Assembly (NCBI GenBank): GCA_016714365.1
Contig: JADJNH010000007.1
Location: 620,001 to 684,000, forward strand
Origin: Candidatus Vicinibacter affinis
Lineage (GTDB): Bacteria > Bacteroidota > Bacteroidia > Chitinophagales > Saprospiraceae
Direction of reading: 5' to 3'
Length of the DNA: 64,000 nt
The translations under genes and the position numbers were made by a program. Numbering within the stretch: the stretch's first letter is position 1; every line of letters starts with the position of its first letter. The notes beneath the pieces were generated by a model. It had not been told where the DNA came from and did no database searches. It worked only from the letters and a program-made list of their open reading frames with translations. Of this stretch, positions 36,330-44,363 are shown piece by piece.

Positions 36330-36809
36330 TTAACTTCCGGCGGAATCAGGAATTATAATGGTATCCCCTGTAATCATGAAATTTTCTTTGAGTGGTAAGG
36401 GATTACTTTTCTGTGTTATAAGAGTAAGAGCTTCATATATAACTTTTTTCAATTGCAAAAAGTCAACTGGCTTGCAGATGTAATAGTGCGCTGCATCCCT
36501 AAAAACCCTCTTAACCGATTCCAACTCAGCGGTAGTAGAAAATATAATAACCGGCAGATCCTGCAGAAAGGTACTGCGCTTTATTTCTCCTAAAGAGGCA
36601 AAACCATCTTTTCGAGGCATATTAAGGTCTAAAAACAGAACATCTGGCAGCTTTTTTCCTTTTTTTGTAATTTCTTCCATTAACTGCTCACCATTATACA
36701 CGGTGGTAAGATGCGCGGATACCGGCAACTCCTCCAATGCTTCTTTGAAAAGAAGACAATCAGCTAGCTCGTCATCGGCAAGAAGTATTTCAATGTGTTG
36801 TGAAATCAT
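36330..36809 (-). CDS. Single-domain response regulator (Rcp1-type)
   Basis: 159 residues: a receiver domain only (about 7-130), with acidic pocket LLADDE, phospho-acceptor Asp in VLFLDLNMPRKDG, a Thr switch in IIFSTTAE and the conserved Lys in YYICKPVDF. There is no output domain, and the extra tail (about 130-159) is non-conserved. It starts the operon with the CheB-CheR-kinase gene 61 bp downstream, and probably relays or modulates phosphate from that kinase. Confidence 0.9.
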   Translation of the reverse strand: MISQHIEILLADDELADCLLFKEALEELPVSAHLTTVYNGEQLMEEITKKGKKLPDVLFLDLNMPRKDGFASLGEIKRSTFLQDLPVIIFSTTAELESVKRVFRDAAHYYICKPVDFLQLKKVIYEALTLITQKSNPLPLKENFMITGDTIIIPDSAGS

Positions 36810-37055
36810 TCTGTGAAGTTAAGAATTTTTATCATGCAATTGAAATTAATATAGAAATTATGTTAAGCGATGCGATTATGCGAAGAACACAAGAATAGGA
36901 AGAAAATCGAATGCAATGGCATGTGACCTTGCTACTCCTTAGTTTTGCCACCAATAGCATTTTTACCAATTTGAAATTAGTTTCCATTCCCACTTAATTT
37001 CTAAAATGGAGATGTCTTCAACTATAAAATACAATGTGTAGTTGACTTTTAAAAA

Positions 37056-37256
37056 TTACGAACTACCTTCCGAAAAATGTTGGTCCGAACCTTCTGCCTT
37101 GCCACTTCTAAAATTCATCCTTGTTGTGTTCAAGGCTAACAACTTCCCTAATGACCTAAGCTTTCCTTTATCTCTGTCCAAAACATTTCTTTTCCCCTCC
37201 AGTAGAATAACCGAATTGTCCTTGTCAAATTTGCTTATAAATTCCTTTAATGTCAT
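37056..37256 (-). pseudogene. N-terminal fragment, possibly of a Rossmann/SLOG-like protein
   Basis: 66 codons reading LKEFISKFDKDNSVILLEGKR ... LGKLLALNTTRMNFRSGKAEGSDQHFSEG, then a stop. The FRSGxAxGSDxxFSEG motif resembles the nucleotide-binding loop of SLOG/LOG-type Rossmann proteins, whose remaining strands and helices are absent here. So this is probably a truncated gene. The assignment rests on one motif and is tentative. Confidence 0.35.
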
Positions 37257-37301
37257 GGTCTTTTCTTTTACAAATATATGATACTTTGCAGAAAGTTGAT
37301 G

Positions 37302-37428
37302 GATTAACTGTTTAGCACAAATGTTGATGCGGAGTACAAAACTTTAAACCCACCACAAATAAGGATGTGTAGTAAATTTTTTATATAAGTACTTCAACAC
37401 TAATTTCTTAATCATGCTGTTGTACGCT
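37302..37428 (-). repeat. attC-like inverted-repeat site 1 (degenerate)
   Basis: Contains TTTAGCACAAATG, TTGATGCGGAGTACAAAACTTT and a GCTGTTGTACGCTG end, all shared in the same order with later sites of the array. The pairing is weak. It lies after the TspO remnant in the minus direction. Confidence 0.5.
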
Positions 37429-37493
37429 GACCATTGATCTTTGTGAGTAAGAAATGTAGTTGTTTCTAAGTTATAATATTTTCTGTGATAAAA

Positions 37494-37925
37494 TCAAGTT
37501 CTGTTGAGGAAATAATAGCTTCTATTAAGTATTGTACAAAAGTCCCCCATAATAAATAGGGTATATATATATATGCAGCCATGGGTTTGATTTTGTAGAA
37601 CAAAAAAAGAATACAAACAATGCATATCCATAAAACAAAAATTTCAATCAAAGTAAAGCTAATCGAAGTATAGTAGAAAAAAACTTCAACAATAGTTATT
37701 TGCTATCTGTAACAAAAAGATAAAATTTGCTAAGTTGCTTTCTTTAGTTTCACTTTGTTTCCAAATAAGAAATAAATAAATCCCCATAAGTAGCGATATA
37801 GTTGTCCAAACTGGCCAAACAACCAATTAGGTGGATTGAAGGATGGCCTGTTCAACGTTTCAAACCATTCAGGAATGCTTTTGCCTTAAATAAACCTACC
37901 ATACCCACCTAACTTAAAGCAAATT
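37494..37925 (-). pseudogene. TspO/MBR (tryptophan-rich sensory protein) remnant
   Basis: Pieces of a TspO protein are readable in changing frames: IPEWFETLNRPSFNPPNWLFG, then VWTT and LLMGIYLFLIWKQSETKESN, then NYC-stop-SFFF (a Trp-to-stop), then IEIFVLWICIVCILFLFYKIKP and YIPYLLW, ending with a C-terminal LNR in yet another frame. At least three indels plus a nonsense codon are needed, so this is true decay. TspO is a five-helix membrane protein that binds porphyrins and cholesterol-like ligands. Confidence 0.8.
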
Positions 37926-37983
37926 CAAGTGATGCGCTTAGCCAAAATAGTTGGGGTTACTTTCAAAAAAAATCCTTTAAGAA

Positions 37984-38748
37984 TTAATTTGGCTTTGAAT
38001 TATTTTTAAAAGTATAAGAAATGCCAACAGAAGCGTAATGAAACAATGCAAAATTATAGACTCTATCATTATCCGCACCTCCTTCAAGAATACGGTATCC
38101 TGCACGAATACTAAAATTCTTGGAGAAATTATATGTTGCAGCAATCAGAACATCTTCGGCTCTTCCTTGCGGTGCCGCCAGCGCATCGCCATCCAAAAGA
38201 AGTCCAAATTTCTCACCAATCTTCCACAGAAGCCTGAAATTAATAATTGGTACAAATCCTACATTCGCTTTCTCCGAATACAAATTTGGCGATGAAAGAC
38301 TAATTTTAGCATCCCTGATTTTGGCAGTAAATCCAAACCCAAACTCAAATCTTGGCTTTTGTACAATATCATATCGGTATGTCAGTCTGTAAGAATTAAA
38401 TTTATAGGTGCCGTTAAGATCAGTATTTGCAGGGAACATCACTCCTTCGAAGAAAATATCATTTGCGAACCTGCCGGTTGATTTAGTTTCGAGAGGAGCA
38501 TACAATAGAGAAAGTGTGTGCCGCGATTTAAATATATAACTCGCTCTCAATCGATAAAATATTTTTGCACTGGCTTTTAAATCATCTTTAAGAGAAAAAA
38601 GTGTGCCTGAATCACCTGGGATGCGTACATCATTGTACCCTGTAAATACAGAACCTGTTTCAAAATCTACAACTGCCTGTGCATTCACTGAATTATGGAG
38701 GAATAAAGTCAGTAATAAAATGCAAATTGAATAAATCAACGTTTTCAT
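37984..38748 (-). CDS. Outer-membrane beta-barrel protein
   Basis: 254 residues from ATG 38748, chosen because it begins a clean signal peptide (ending NSVNAQ); an upstream frame start at 38778 adds ten residues. The mature part is a series of amphipathic aromatic strands (YRLRASYIFKSRHTLSLLYAP, FNSYRLTYRYDIV, FEFGFGFTAKIRDAKI, FSIRAGYRILEGGADND, YASVGISYTF). It fits a barrel of about 10-12 strands. No specific transport or enzyme family is recognised. Confidence 0.75.
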   Translation of the reverse strand: MKTLIYSICILLLTLFLHNSVNAQAVVDFETGSVFTGYNDVRIPGDSGTLFSLKDDLKASAKIFYRLRASYIFKSRHTLSLLYAPLETKSTGRFANDIFFEGVMFPANTDLNGTYKFNSYRLTYRYDIVQKPRFEFGFGFTAKIRDAKISLSSPNLYSEKANVGFVPIINFRLLWKIGEKFGLLLDGDALAAPQGRAEDVLIAATYNFSKNFSIRAGYRILEGGADNDRVYNFALFHYASVGISYTFKNNSKPN

Positions 38749-38837
38749 ATTTTTTCTATTTTCTATTTCTGAATTCAATAATTAATTATCAATGTTTCTT
38801 AGGCTTGAGTACAAGGTTTTTAAACCTGGTACCGATG

Positions 38838-38925
38838 ACGATTTTGACCAAAATGCTGATGTGTAGAAAAAATGTTTGATTAATCACAAATGTCTCTGCA
38901 GAACATTGAACCGCCACTTTTGAAA
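38838..38925 (-). repeat. attC-like site 2 (short, degenerate)
   Basis: AATGTTTGATTAAT followed by ACAAATGTC and a GAACCGCCACTTTTG end matches site 10 (49845-49978) in order and spacing. It follows the zinc-ribbon gene in the minus direction and overlaps the terminator at its edge. Confidence 0.5.
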
Positions 38926-38952
38926 ACCCACATTCTAGATAGTGGGTTTTGT
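38923..38952 (-). terminator. Hairpin after the zinc-ribbon gene
   Basis: AAAACCCAC / GTGGGTTTT stem around an ATTCTAGATA loop, with A and T runs on both sides, placed about 45 nt after the stop of the 38996 gene in the minus direction. Confidence 0.75.
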
Positions 38953-38995
38953 CCTTTTTCTAAGGTCAATTTTAGTTTAGATTATCATTTGTCAT

Positions 38996-39244
38996 TTAGA
39001 AATCAAACAAATCCTCTAATAATCCTTTTTTCTTCTTGTATTGAAATTCCTTGTCTGTTGTATGTCGTTGCTTATCAGAGTAACTTTCGTGTTGAACATT
39101 TATGACTTTTTCCGAGGAACGTTCGATAATTTTATCTAGTTCGCCGCGGTCAAGCCAAACTCCACGACAATCTGGACAGTAGTCGATTTCAATACCGTTT
39201 CGGTCTGTCATTATGAGAATTACATTACAATTTGGACACTTCAT
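38996..39244 (-). CDS. TFIIB-type zinc-ribbon protein
   Basis: 82 residues. The N-terminal zinc ribbon has Cys3, Cys6, Cys23 and Cys26 (MKCPNCNV, DYCPDCRGVWLDRGELDKI), exactly the zf-TFIIB (YjdM-like) signature. The rest is charged and ends KKKKGLLEDLFDF. Role unknown; such proteins are small, soluble and probably nucleic-acid or protein binding. The gene sits between two repeat sites together with the next upstream lipoprotein gene. Confidence 0.88.
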   Translation of the reverse strand: MKCPNCNVILIMTDRNGIEIDYCPDCRGVWLDRGELDKIIERSSEKVINVQHESYSDKQRHTTDKEFQYKKKKGLLEDLFDF

Positions 39245-39259
39245 ATTATCAATCTTTAA

Positions 39260-39553
39260 TTATTTAATAATTCTTTCGTAAAGTTTAATCTTCTCATTTG
39301 AAATAGAATCAAGTTTTGAAGAATTTTTATTTATTAATGAATCAAGTTTTTTAAATTTGTCACTTTCACTGTTAATTAAAGAGTCCAACGTTAGAACCTT
39401 ATCAACTTCTTTATTTATTATAGAATCTAAAGATTCAGTTTTTCTTTTTAAATCATTAAGTTTGTTTTCAACTTCTTTGCTTAAATTACCACAAGAAGTC
39501 AAGGAAAACGTCGCTAAAATCGTTAAAATAAGTTTATTCAGAAAATACTTCAT
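39260..39553 (-). CDS. Small coiled-coil lipoprotein
   Basis: 97 residues with a lipoprotein signal ending FSLTSC. The mature part is one long coiled coil with repeated units (ESLDSIINKEVDK, LTLDSLINSESDK, KKLDSLINKNSSK), spaced about 14 residues apart, an Lpp-like design. It likely lies in the periplasm as a rod. It is 15 nt upstream of the zinc-ribbon gene and probably cotranscribed. Confidence 0.7.
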   Translation of the reverse strand: MKYFLNKLILTILATFSLTSCGNLSKEVENKLNDLKRKTESLDSIINKEVDKVLTLDSLINSESDKFKKLDSLINKNSSKLDSISNEKIKLYERIIK

Positions 39554-39667
39554 GGCTCTACTTTTTTAAAGAGGTTAAATTCATTTTGTCTGCAAGTTAA
39601 AATATTAATCATAAATTTTGCTTAAGATTTAATTTCGGTCATCAGGTATTACCATTTACTTAAATGA

Positions 39668-39792
39668 TTTACAAATTTGCGATGTTCGGAATTTTCAGTA
39701 AAAGGTTGATGCAGAATACAAAGGTATCGGTCACTGCTAAACTATCAGCGGAGTAAATTACTCCGCCTATTGCAAATGTGCTGTTATACGCT
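39668..39792 (-). repeat. attC-like site 3
   Basis: ACAAATTTGCGATG at the left matches sites of the same family; the core GGTTGATGCAGAATACAAAG and the CTCCGCCTATTGCAAATGTG-CTGTTAT end match sites at 41.8, 48.8 and 51.5 kb. The stop codon of the epimerase gene lies inside the TGTTATACG end. Confidence 0.65.
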
Positions 39793-40728
39793 TGTATTCT
39801 TTTCCGACAATGATTCAACCGTTTGCTTTACTGCAACGGCGTTTTTGATCGGGGTATAGTTGAACCGACTATTAAATTTTGAACTGTCGAAAAAATAATC
39901 CCTGTCATACTGGTAGTTCATCTCTGGTAATTCCTTCATGATTGGAATAAACAATCCTAAAACTTTTATGAGCCAGTTAGGCAATACCTGATATTTATTG
40001 CTGGTGTTCATTTCTTTTGCAAAAAGATTTATCCAGCCTTCACCGGTTATTTTTTCCGAGTCTGTCGGCAAGTTCCATACCTGATTATAGGCATCCGGGG
40101 TATTACCAAGTATGGCAGTTCCCATGGCAAGGTCTGGAGTATAACCCATGTTGTGCACTTTTTTTGCATCGCACAACCATTGGGCTTTTTTGCCTTTAAT
40201 CAGATTATCATAAATCAAATTCATAGCCATGCTGGCAGCTTTCACTTCGCTGAAGAAATCGGGCGAACGGGCAATGATTGCATTCAGTTTCCGATTCTCG
40301 ATAGCATCCAAAATGATTTTATCAACTTCGGCTCTTACTTCCCCCTTTTTACTACAAGGACTCATCGGAGATTCTTCAGTGATATGTTTTACATTATCTC
40401 CACCTATTGCATAGATATTGTCGAAGAACACCATTTTTGCATTGTGTTGCATACATGCATCGATAACATTCTTGATAAATGGTGGCCACAACTTTTGCCA
40501 TATCTTAATATTGTAAGCAAAACCCACAGTGACATAAATTATTTCGCTGCCTTCTACAGCCTTAAAAACATCTTCTCGATTGTTGAGGTCTGCCGGGAAA
40601 AGTTCATCGTTAAGATTTACTTTCTTCGGATTTCGGCTTACCAACCTTATGTCGGTGGTATACGTTGCCAATGCTTTCGCCAGTTCAATTCCAATTGCTC
40701 CACCAGCTCCCAATATTGTCTGTTTCAT
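39784..40728 (-). CDS. NAD(P)-dependent epimerase/SDR-type protein
   Basis: 314 residues. An extended-SDR Rossmann start (TILGAGGAIGIELAKALA; the GxxGxxG loop is GAGGAIG) and an IYVTVGFAYN segment are seen. The usual YxxxK appears altered (VFFDNIYAIGG region), so activity as a classical dehydrogenase is uncertain. A substrate-binding C-terminal region follows. It probably acts on a sugar nucleotide or flavonoid-like ketone. Its TAA stop overlaps the end motif of site 3, and site 4 lies about 60 nt upstream of its start, as in cassette arrays. Confidence 0.78.
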   Translation of the reverse strand: MKQTILGAGGAIGIELAKALATYTTDIRLVSRNPKKVNLNDELFPADLNNREDVFKAVEGSEIIYVTVGFAYNIKIWQKLWPPFIKNVIDACMQHNAKMVFFDNIYAIGGDNVKHITEESPMSPCSKKGEVRAEVDKIILDAIENRKLNAIIARSPDFFSEVKAASMAMNLIYDNLIKGKKAQWLCDAKKVHNMGYTPDLAMGTAILGNTPDAYNQVWNLPTDSEKITGEGWINLFAKEMNTSNKYQVLPNWLIKVLGLFIPIMKELPEMNYQYDRDYFFDSSKFNSRFNYTPIKNAVAVKQTVESLSEKNTSV

Positions 40729-40789
40729 TTTATTACTTTTACCTTTTTATTTTTAAAATTATGTCTTTTTTGGTCATGTCTATGCTTGC

Positions 40790-40930
40790 GTATAACGTTT
40801 AGGCCCTTGGCGAAGAATCGGATTTTGAAGCACGAAACTGTCTGCAACCACAAATGTTGATGCGAAATACAAAGATACATATAACCACTGAACCGTCAAT
40901 TTCTTGAAGGTGCTATTACTTGCTACCATT
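40790..40930 (-). repeat. attC-like site 4
   Basis: Left end GTATAACGTTTAGGCCC; right end AACCGTCAATTTCTTGAAGG-TGCTATTAC. The outer arms pair imperfectly. The core ACAAATGTTGATGCGAAATA is shared with other sites. It begins 4 nt after the stop of the 40934 gene in the minus direction. Confidence 0.7.
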
Positions 40931-40933
40931 TCT

Positions 40934-41560
40934 TTATTGTCGTGCGAAAATATTGTCTGTGTTTGCATAGATAATTTTAACTTTTCTCTCCGTTTCAAGT
41001 TTACTGTTGTCTTGAACAAAACGAATTAATCTCTTACTATGTCTTCCCATAAATCTATTCCAATAAACAATCACAATGTAATCATAATTGTCATTAATAT
41101 GTTTTGAAGTCTGAGAAAGTGGTTTTAAATATTTCATTTGCGTTTCAAGGGAAACTATACTGTCTACTGGCGCTTGCTGTTTGGGTGGAAAAGAGGTCAT
41201 TATTCCATTTCTGTTCCAATTTAAATTAGGAAAACCACCAGCATAACAATTTACTTGAAATGACTTTAAATATCCCGAATTGTCATAATAAAGTGATTGC
41301 AATGGTTGGTAGTGATTTTTAATTTCTGATCTATATTTAGTCGAGTCAAGAGAAAAAAGATACGAAAGATAGGCTGTATCAAGTTCGTAACTGTCAGCAG
41401 TAGGAATGCTATATTTTTTGGCATATCGAACAATAGTTTTTTCGTCAACAGTCTTTATTTTTTTCATGCCATAAAGTCCAGTTAAAATAGAAGAGCAACT
41501 CATCAGTCCGAATGAGACGGTAAAGATTATAAGTATTATTAATGATAAATGTCTGTTCAT
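40934..41560 (-). CDS. Lipoprotein of unknown function
   Basis: 208 residues from the ATG at 41560. A longer frame to 41623 would read the neighbouring repeat as protein and is rejected. The lipoprotein signal ends FGLMSC. The mature protein contains YELDTAYLSYLFSLDSTKY, NCYAGGFPNLNW and a C-terminal DNYDYIVIVYWNRFMGRHSKRLI strand-helix, the thioredoxin-fold-like end found in some Bacteroidota lipoproteins. No catalytic motif is seen. It is flanked on both sides by repeat sites. Confidence 0.6.
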   Translation of the reverse strand: MNRHLSLIILIIFTVSFGLMSCSSILTGLYGMKKIKTVDEKTIVRYAKKYSIPTADSYELDTAYLSYLFSLDSTKYRSEIKNHYQPLQSLYYDNSGYLKSFQVNCYAGGFPNLNWNRNGIMTSFPPKQQAPVDSIVSLETQMKYLKPLSQTSKHINDNYDYIVIVYWNRFMGRHSKRLIRFVQDNSKLETERKVKIIYANTDNIFARQ

Positions 41561-41577
41561 TATCCAGTCTTTTACGA

Positions 41578-41650
41578 TTGCCGCTAAGGCTTTGCAGCTT
41601 GGCGAATTGGCAAAAATAGCCATTTTGCCAAGCTGCTGCTATCTGCTGTT
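41578..41650 (-). repeat. attC-like site 5 (short hairpin)
   Basis: GCAGCTTGGCGAATTGGCAA and TTGCCAAGCTGCTGC form a strong imperfect stem of about 15 pairs. The ends are GCCGCTAAGGC and CTGTTGTTATTTC, matching the TAAC/GTTA polarity of the other sites. It follows the prolyl-oligopeptidase remnant in the minus direction. Confidence 0.6.
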
Positions 41651-41678
41651 GTTATTTCTATTATATTATTCTACTTCC

Positions 41679-41840
41679 TTAATTTTTATATCCTGTATGT
41701 TCCAAAATAAATGCCCATTTTTTAGCATTGTTTCTAATTGCATCAAATTTATCAGCACTTGCACCATGACCTGCCTTGTAATCTACATGTAATAAAATCG
41801 GGTTATTGGAAGCATGTCTTGTCCTAAAATAGGTTACCAC
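41679..41840 (-). pseudogene. C-terminal end of a prolyl-oligopeptidase-family (S9) protein
   Basis: 53 codons plus stop: VVTYFRTRHASNNPILLHVD, YKAGHGASADKF, NNAKKWAFILEHTGYKN. The catalytic His of S9 peptidases sits in the AGHG motif. Nothing upstream encodes the propeller or the Ser/Asp of the triad; instead the frame runs straight into the core of site 6. So an S9 gene was cut exactly at a repeat site and only its last 5-10 percent remains. Confidence 0.75.
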
Positions 41841-41922
41841 AAAACTGTCTGCGGAGCACAGCTTGTCCCGCCTAGCGGGAAAACCCCGCCTATTGAAAAT
41901 GTGCTGTTATGGGCTGTTTTTT
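41836..41922 (-). repeat. attC-like site 6
   Basis: CTGTCTGCGGAGCACAGCTTG, TCCCGCCTAGCGGGA (a small perfect hairpin) and CCTATTGAAAATGTG-CTGTTATGGGC. It is almost identical to sites 9 (48.8 kb) and 12 (51.5 kb). It begins 17 nt after the stop of the 41939 gene. Confidence 0.75.
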
Positions 41923-41938
41923 CTATTAACTACTCTGT

Positions 41939-43363
41939 TTATGTTACCGCAAGTTTCTTTATCATTCCCTTGAAAATAAATCCATGAAACGGAAAAACAG
42001 AATACCAATATAATCTACCCAATAATCCAATCGGCCGAAAGGTTGCTGTTTGTGTAAGTATATTGCTTTTATCGATTTTAAATTCTAACCAAGCTTCACC
42101 GGGTAGTTTCATTTCGGCATACAACAGTAAGCGTTTTTCTTCCCTATTGGCAATCATTACACGCCAAAAATCAAGCGTATCACCTGTATTTAATTCAGTG
42201 TCACTTTTTCTACCCCTACGCATACCAACACCACCAAAAATTTGATCTAAAATCCCTCGTACTTCCCAAAGCCAAGTTCCGTAATACCAACCTGTTTTCC
42301 CTCCAATGCGCCATATTTTCTCAAGAGAAATAATTGTGTTTTTGAGTTTGCGTGCACGAATATCTTTAAAGCATCCGTTAATAGGTACTTCAATAAAATT
42401 AGAAAACCCTTTACTAAATATATCACTTGTTTGCGCATCTTTCCAACTTGAAAGCACTTGATTTTGCTCTATTTTATCAAAAGCCAATTGTATAGATGTG
42501 TTATAGTCAATCAGCTTAATACCCAGTGTGGCAGATAAATCATTAGGCTTACAAATTACTTCAACTTTCATGCTGTTTACTAAATTTTTAGCCAATGCAT
42601 AGGAAGTGGACGTTACAAAATATAGCCAGTATGACGAAATTCTTGGAGTCATTACAGGTACAATAATAATTCGCCTTTTTAAGCCACGGACATTTGCAAA
42701 GCGCAATAGCATTTCTCTATAAGTCAAAATATCAGGACCTCCAATATCATAACCTTTGTTAAAGGTTTCAGTTTTACCAATTACACCAACTAAAAACTCG
42801 ACCACGTTACGGATGGCAATCGGCTGACATTTTGTATTAAGCCAGCGTGGTGCAATCATAAAGGGTAATTTTTCAACCAAATCGCGAATGATCTCAAAAG
42901 AGGCACTCCCTGAACCAACAATTATTCCAGCTTTAATAGTGGTAAGTGCATAGATGTTGCTTGATAAAATGGACTCAACATTTTTTCTTGATGATAAATG
43001 TTTTGATAACTCTTCGGCATTACTAATACCGCTTAGGTATATAACCTGCTTCGCGTTTGTCTCTTCAATTCGGTTATGAAAATTTGTGGCACAAATTTCT
43101 TCCATATCTCCAAAATCTCCGATTTGCGTTGACATAGAGTGAATGAGGTAGTAAGCTAAATCAATATCATTAGGAATATGCTGTAGGCTTTCCTTGTTTA
43201 AAAAATCTGCTTCTATTAACGAGATATTTGAAGTCGCATATTTTTTATTATTAAATCTATTTTTATCCCTAACACAGCACACCACCTCATGCCGATTTTC
43301 TAATAAAACAGGTAATAATCTTTGTGCTATATATCCCGTCACTCCAGTAAGTAAAATTTTCAT
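41939..43363 (-). CDS. SDR-family protein with DUF2867 C-terminal domain
   Basis: 474 residues. The N-terminal NmrA/SDR domain (about 1-290) opens with ILLTGVTGYIAQRLLPVLLE (GxxGxxG), has DIDLAYYLIHSM and a VIYLSGIS strand. The C-terminal DUF2867 (about 320-474) has the WRIGGKTGWYYGTWLWEVRG and LNTGDTLDFWRV landmarks and a final FPFHGFIFKGMIKKL. This two-domain form is a standard bacterial family of unknown substrate. The length is complete. It sits between sites 6 and 7 as a single-gene unit. Confidence 0.88.
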   Translation of the reverse strand: MKILLTGVTGYIAQRLLPVLLENRHEVVCCVRDKNRFNNKKYATSNISLIEADFLNKESLQHIPNDIDLAYYLIHSMSTQIGDFGDMEEICATNFHNRIEETNAKQVIYLSGISNAEELSKHLSSRKNVESILSSNIYALTTIKAGIIVGSGSASFEIIRDLVEKLPFMIAPRWLNTKCQPIAIRNVVEFLVGVIGKTETFNKGYDIGGPDILTYREMLLRFANVRGLKRRIIIVPVMTPRISSYWLYFVTSTSYALAKNLVNSMKVEVICKPNDLSATLGIKLIDYNTSIQLAFDKIEQNQVLSSWKDAQTSDIFSKGFSNFIEVPINGCFKDIRARKLKNTIISLEKIWRIGGKTGWYYGTWLWEVRGILDQIFGGVGMRRGRKSDTELNTGDTLDFWRVMIANREEKRLLLYAEMKLPGEAWLEFKIDKSNILTQTATFRPIGLLGRLYWYSVFPFHGFIFKGMIKKLAVT

Positions 43364-43420
43364 AAATTATAATTTACTTTTTCTTTTCTGATGCAACGGT
43401 TTTGTTTTCTAAAATTGCCT

Positions 43421-43600
43421 ATAATGGTTTTTGGCTCGGCGAAGTGGCGGATTTGCAACACAAAAGTTCAGAAGAATTACTGCTGTTGACTCTTTCAAAA
43501 ATGCTTAACAGCAGCACTTCAGCCGCTATATTGGCAAACCGATGTGAGTGCTTCATGCTTTTCATTCCCTGTCAAACTTTACGGTCATGCTCTCTTTTGA
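43421..43600 (-). repeat. attC-like site 7 (family B)
   Basis: GGCGAAGTGGCGGATTTG ... CAACACAAAAGTTCA ... AGCACTTCAGCCGCTATATT ... GGCAAACCGATG. It is nearly the same sequence as site 17 (63038-63172), 19.6 kb away. Arms GGTTTTTGGC and GCAAACC pair. It lies about 20 nt after the RidA-like gene. Confidence 0.75.
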
Positions 43601-43619
43601 GACTTTAAATCCGCTACAG

Positions 43620-44129
43620 CTATTTTGATTTATTTGCTTCCATATCGATTTCAATCAACTGGCCTTCAATGGCAAGACCCTTTACTTCAAGCCAGGTTCC
43701 TGTTGGAAATTGTTTTTTGTAGATAGAGTTACGAAATCCTGATACGATAATAAAATCTTTCATATTGGTCGTGTAAACGTTTTCCACAACAACATCGTCA
43801 AAAGTGTAACCGTAATGTTTCAGGATTTTCTCTAAGTCAATATAACAATTTTTCATTTGCTCTTCCATATTTCCCGGTGCCACAATTACACCTTTGTCGT
43901 CCATACTGACCGCTCCTGATATTTTCAAGTCATCACCAATTCTAACTGCGTGTGAATAACCAAACGATTTTTCAAGTTCCGGTCTCAATAAAAAGTATTC
44001 TGTTTCTTCTCTTTTCATTGCTACTTCATTGACTTCCTTTGTCTCTTGTTCACAACTTTGAAATGTGGTCGCCAAAACTGAAAATGCCAATAAAATTGTC
44101 ATTGCTGTTAACCTCTTGTAATTGTACAT
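43620..44129 (-). CDS. RidA/YjgF-family lipoprotein
   Basis: 169 residues. A lipoprotein signal ends TTFQSC, after which a complete Rid domain (about 45-165) follows: YSHAVRIGDDLKISGAVSMDDKGVIV, MEEQMKNCYIDLEKILKHYG, VENVYTTNM and TWLEVKGLAIEGQLIEIDM. The catalytic Arg of true RidA enamine deaminases (usually in an RxxVxxxxLP context) is not apparent, so it may bind rather than deaminate. Its export as a lipoprotein is unusual for this cytosolic family. Downstream comes site 7; the region 44130-44363 holds nothing recognised. Confidence 0.82.
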   Translation of the reverse strand: MYNYKRLTAMTILLAFSVLATTFQSCEQETKEVNEVAMKREETEYFLLRPELEKSFGYSHAVRIGDDLKISGAVSMDDKGVIVAPGNMEEQMKNCYIDLEKILKHYGYTFDDVVVENVYTTNMKDFIIVSGFRNSIYKKQFPTGTWLEVKGLAIEGQLIEIDMEANKSK

Positions 44130-44363
44130 TTTTAATTTTATTTTTTGATTGTGCTTACTCTGGTCGGATTTCAGCGTCCCCGTGTTAATAAATATGGTCT
44201 GTCGGAAAAAACGTTTTTAATGCCTGATCACTAACATTTAAGGATACGGGCAGTGACGACTCAATGCTAACATCTACTAAGTAGCCTTAATCGGTCTCAA
44301 GATAATAAAATATCGGTAAAAAAATATCCGCTTTTGACAATAGCAAATGGTATCAACAGGATT

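Noticed and set aside
40153..40860. 235-codon plus-strand frame
   Set aside because: Antisense to the intact epimerase gene and rich in Cys, Ile and Phe, as typical of shadow frames.
40934..41623. Longer start for the 40934 lipoprotein
   Set aside because: The extra N-terminal residues translate one arm of a repeat site and would put 21 residues before the lipoprotein signal.
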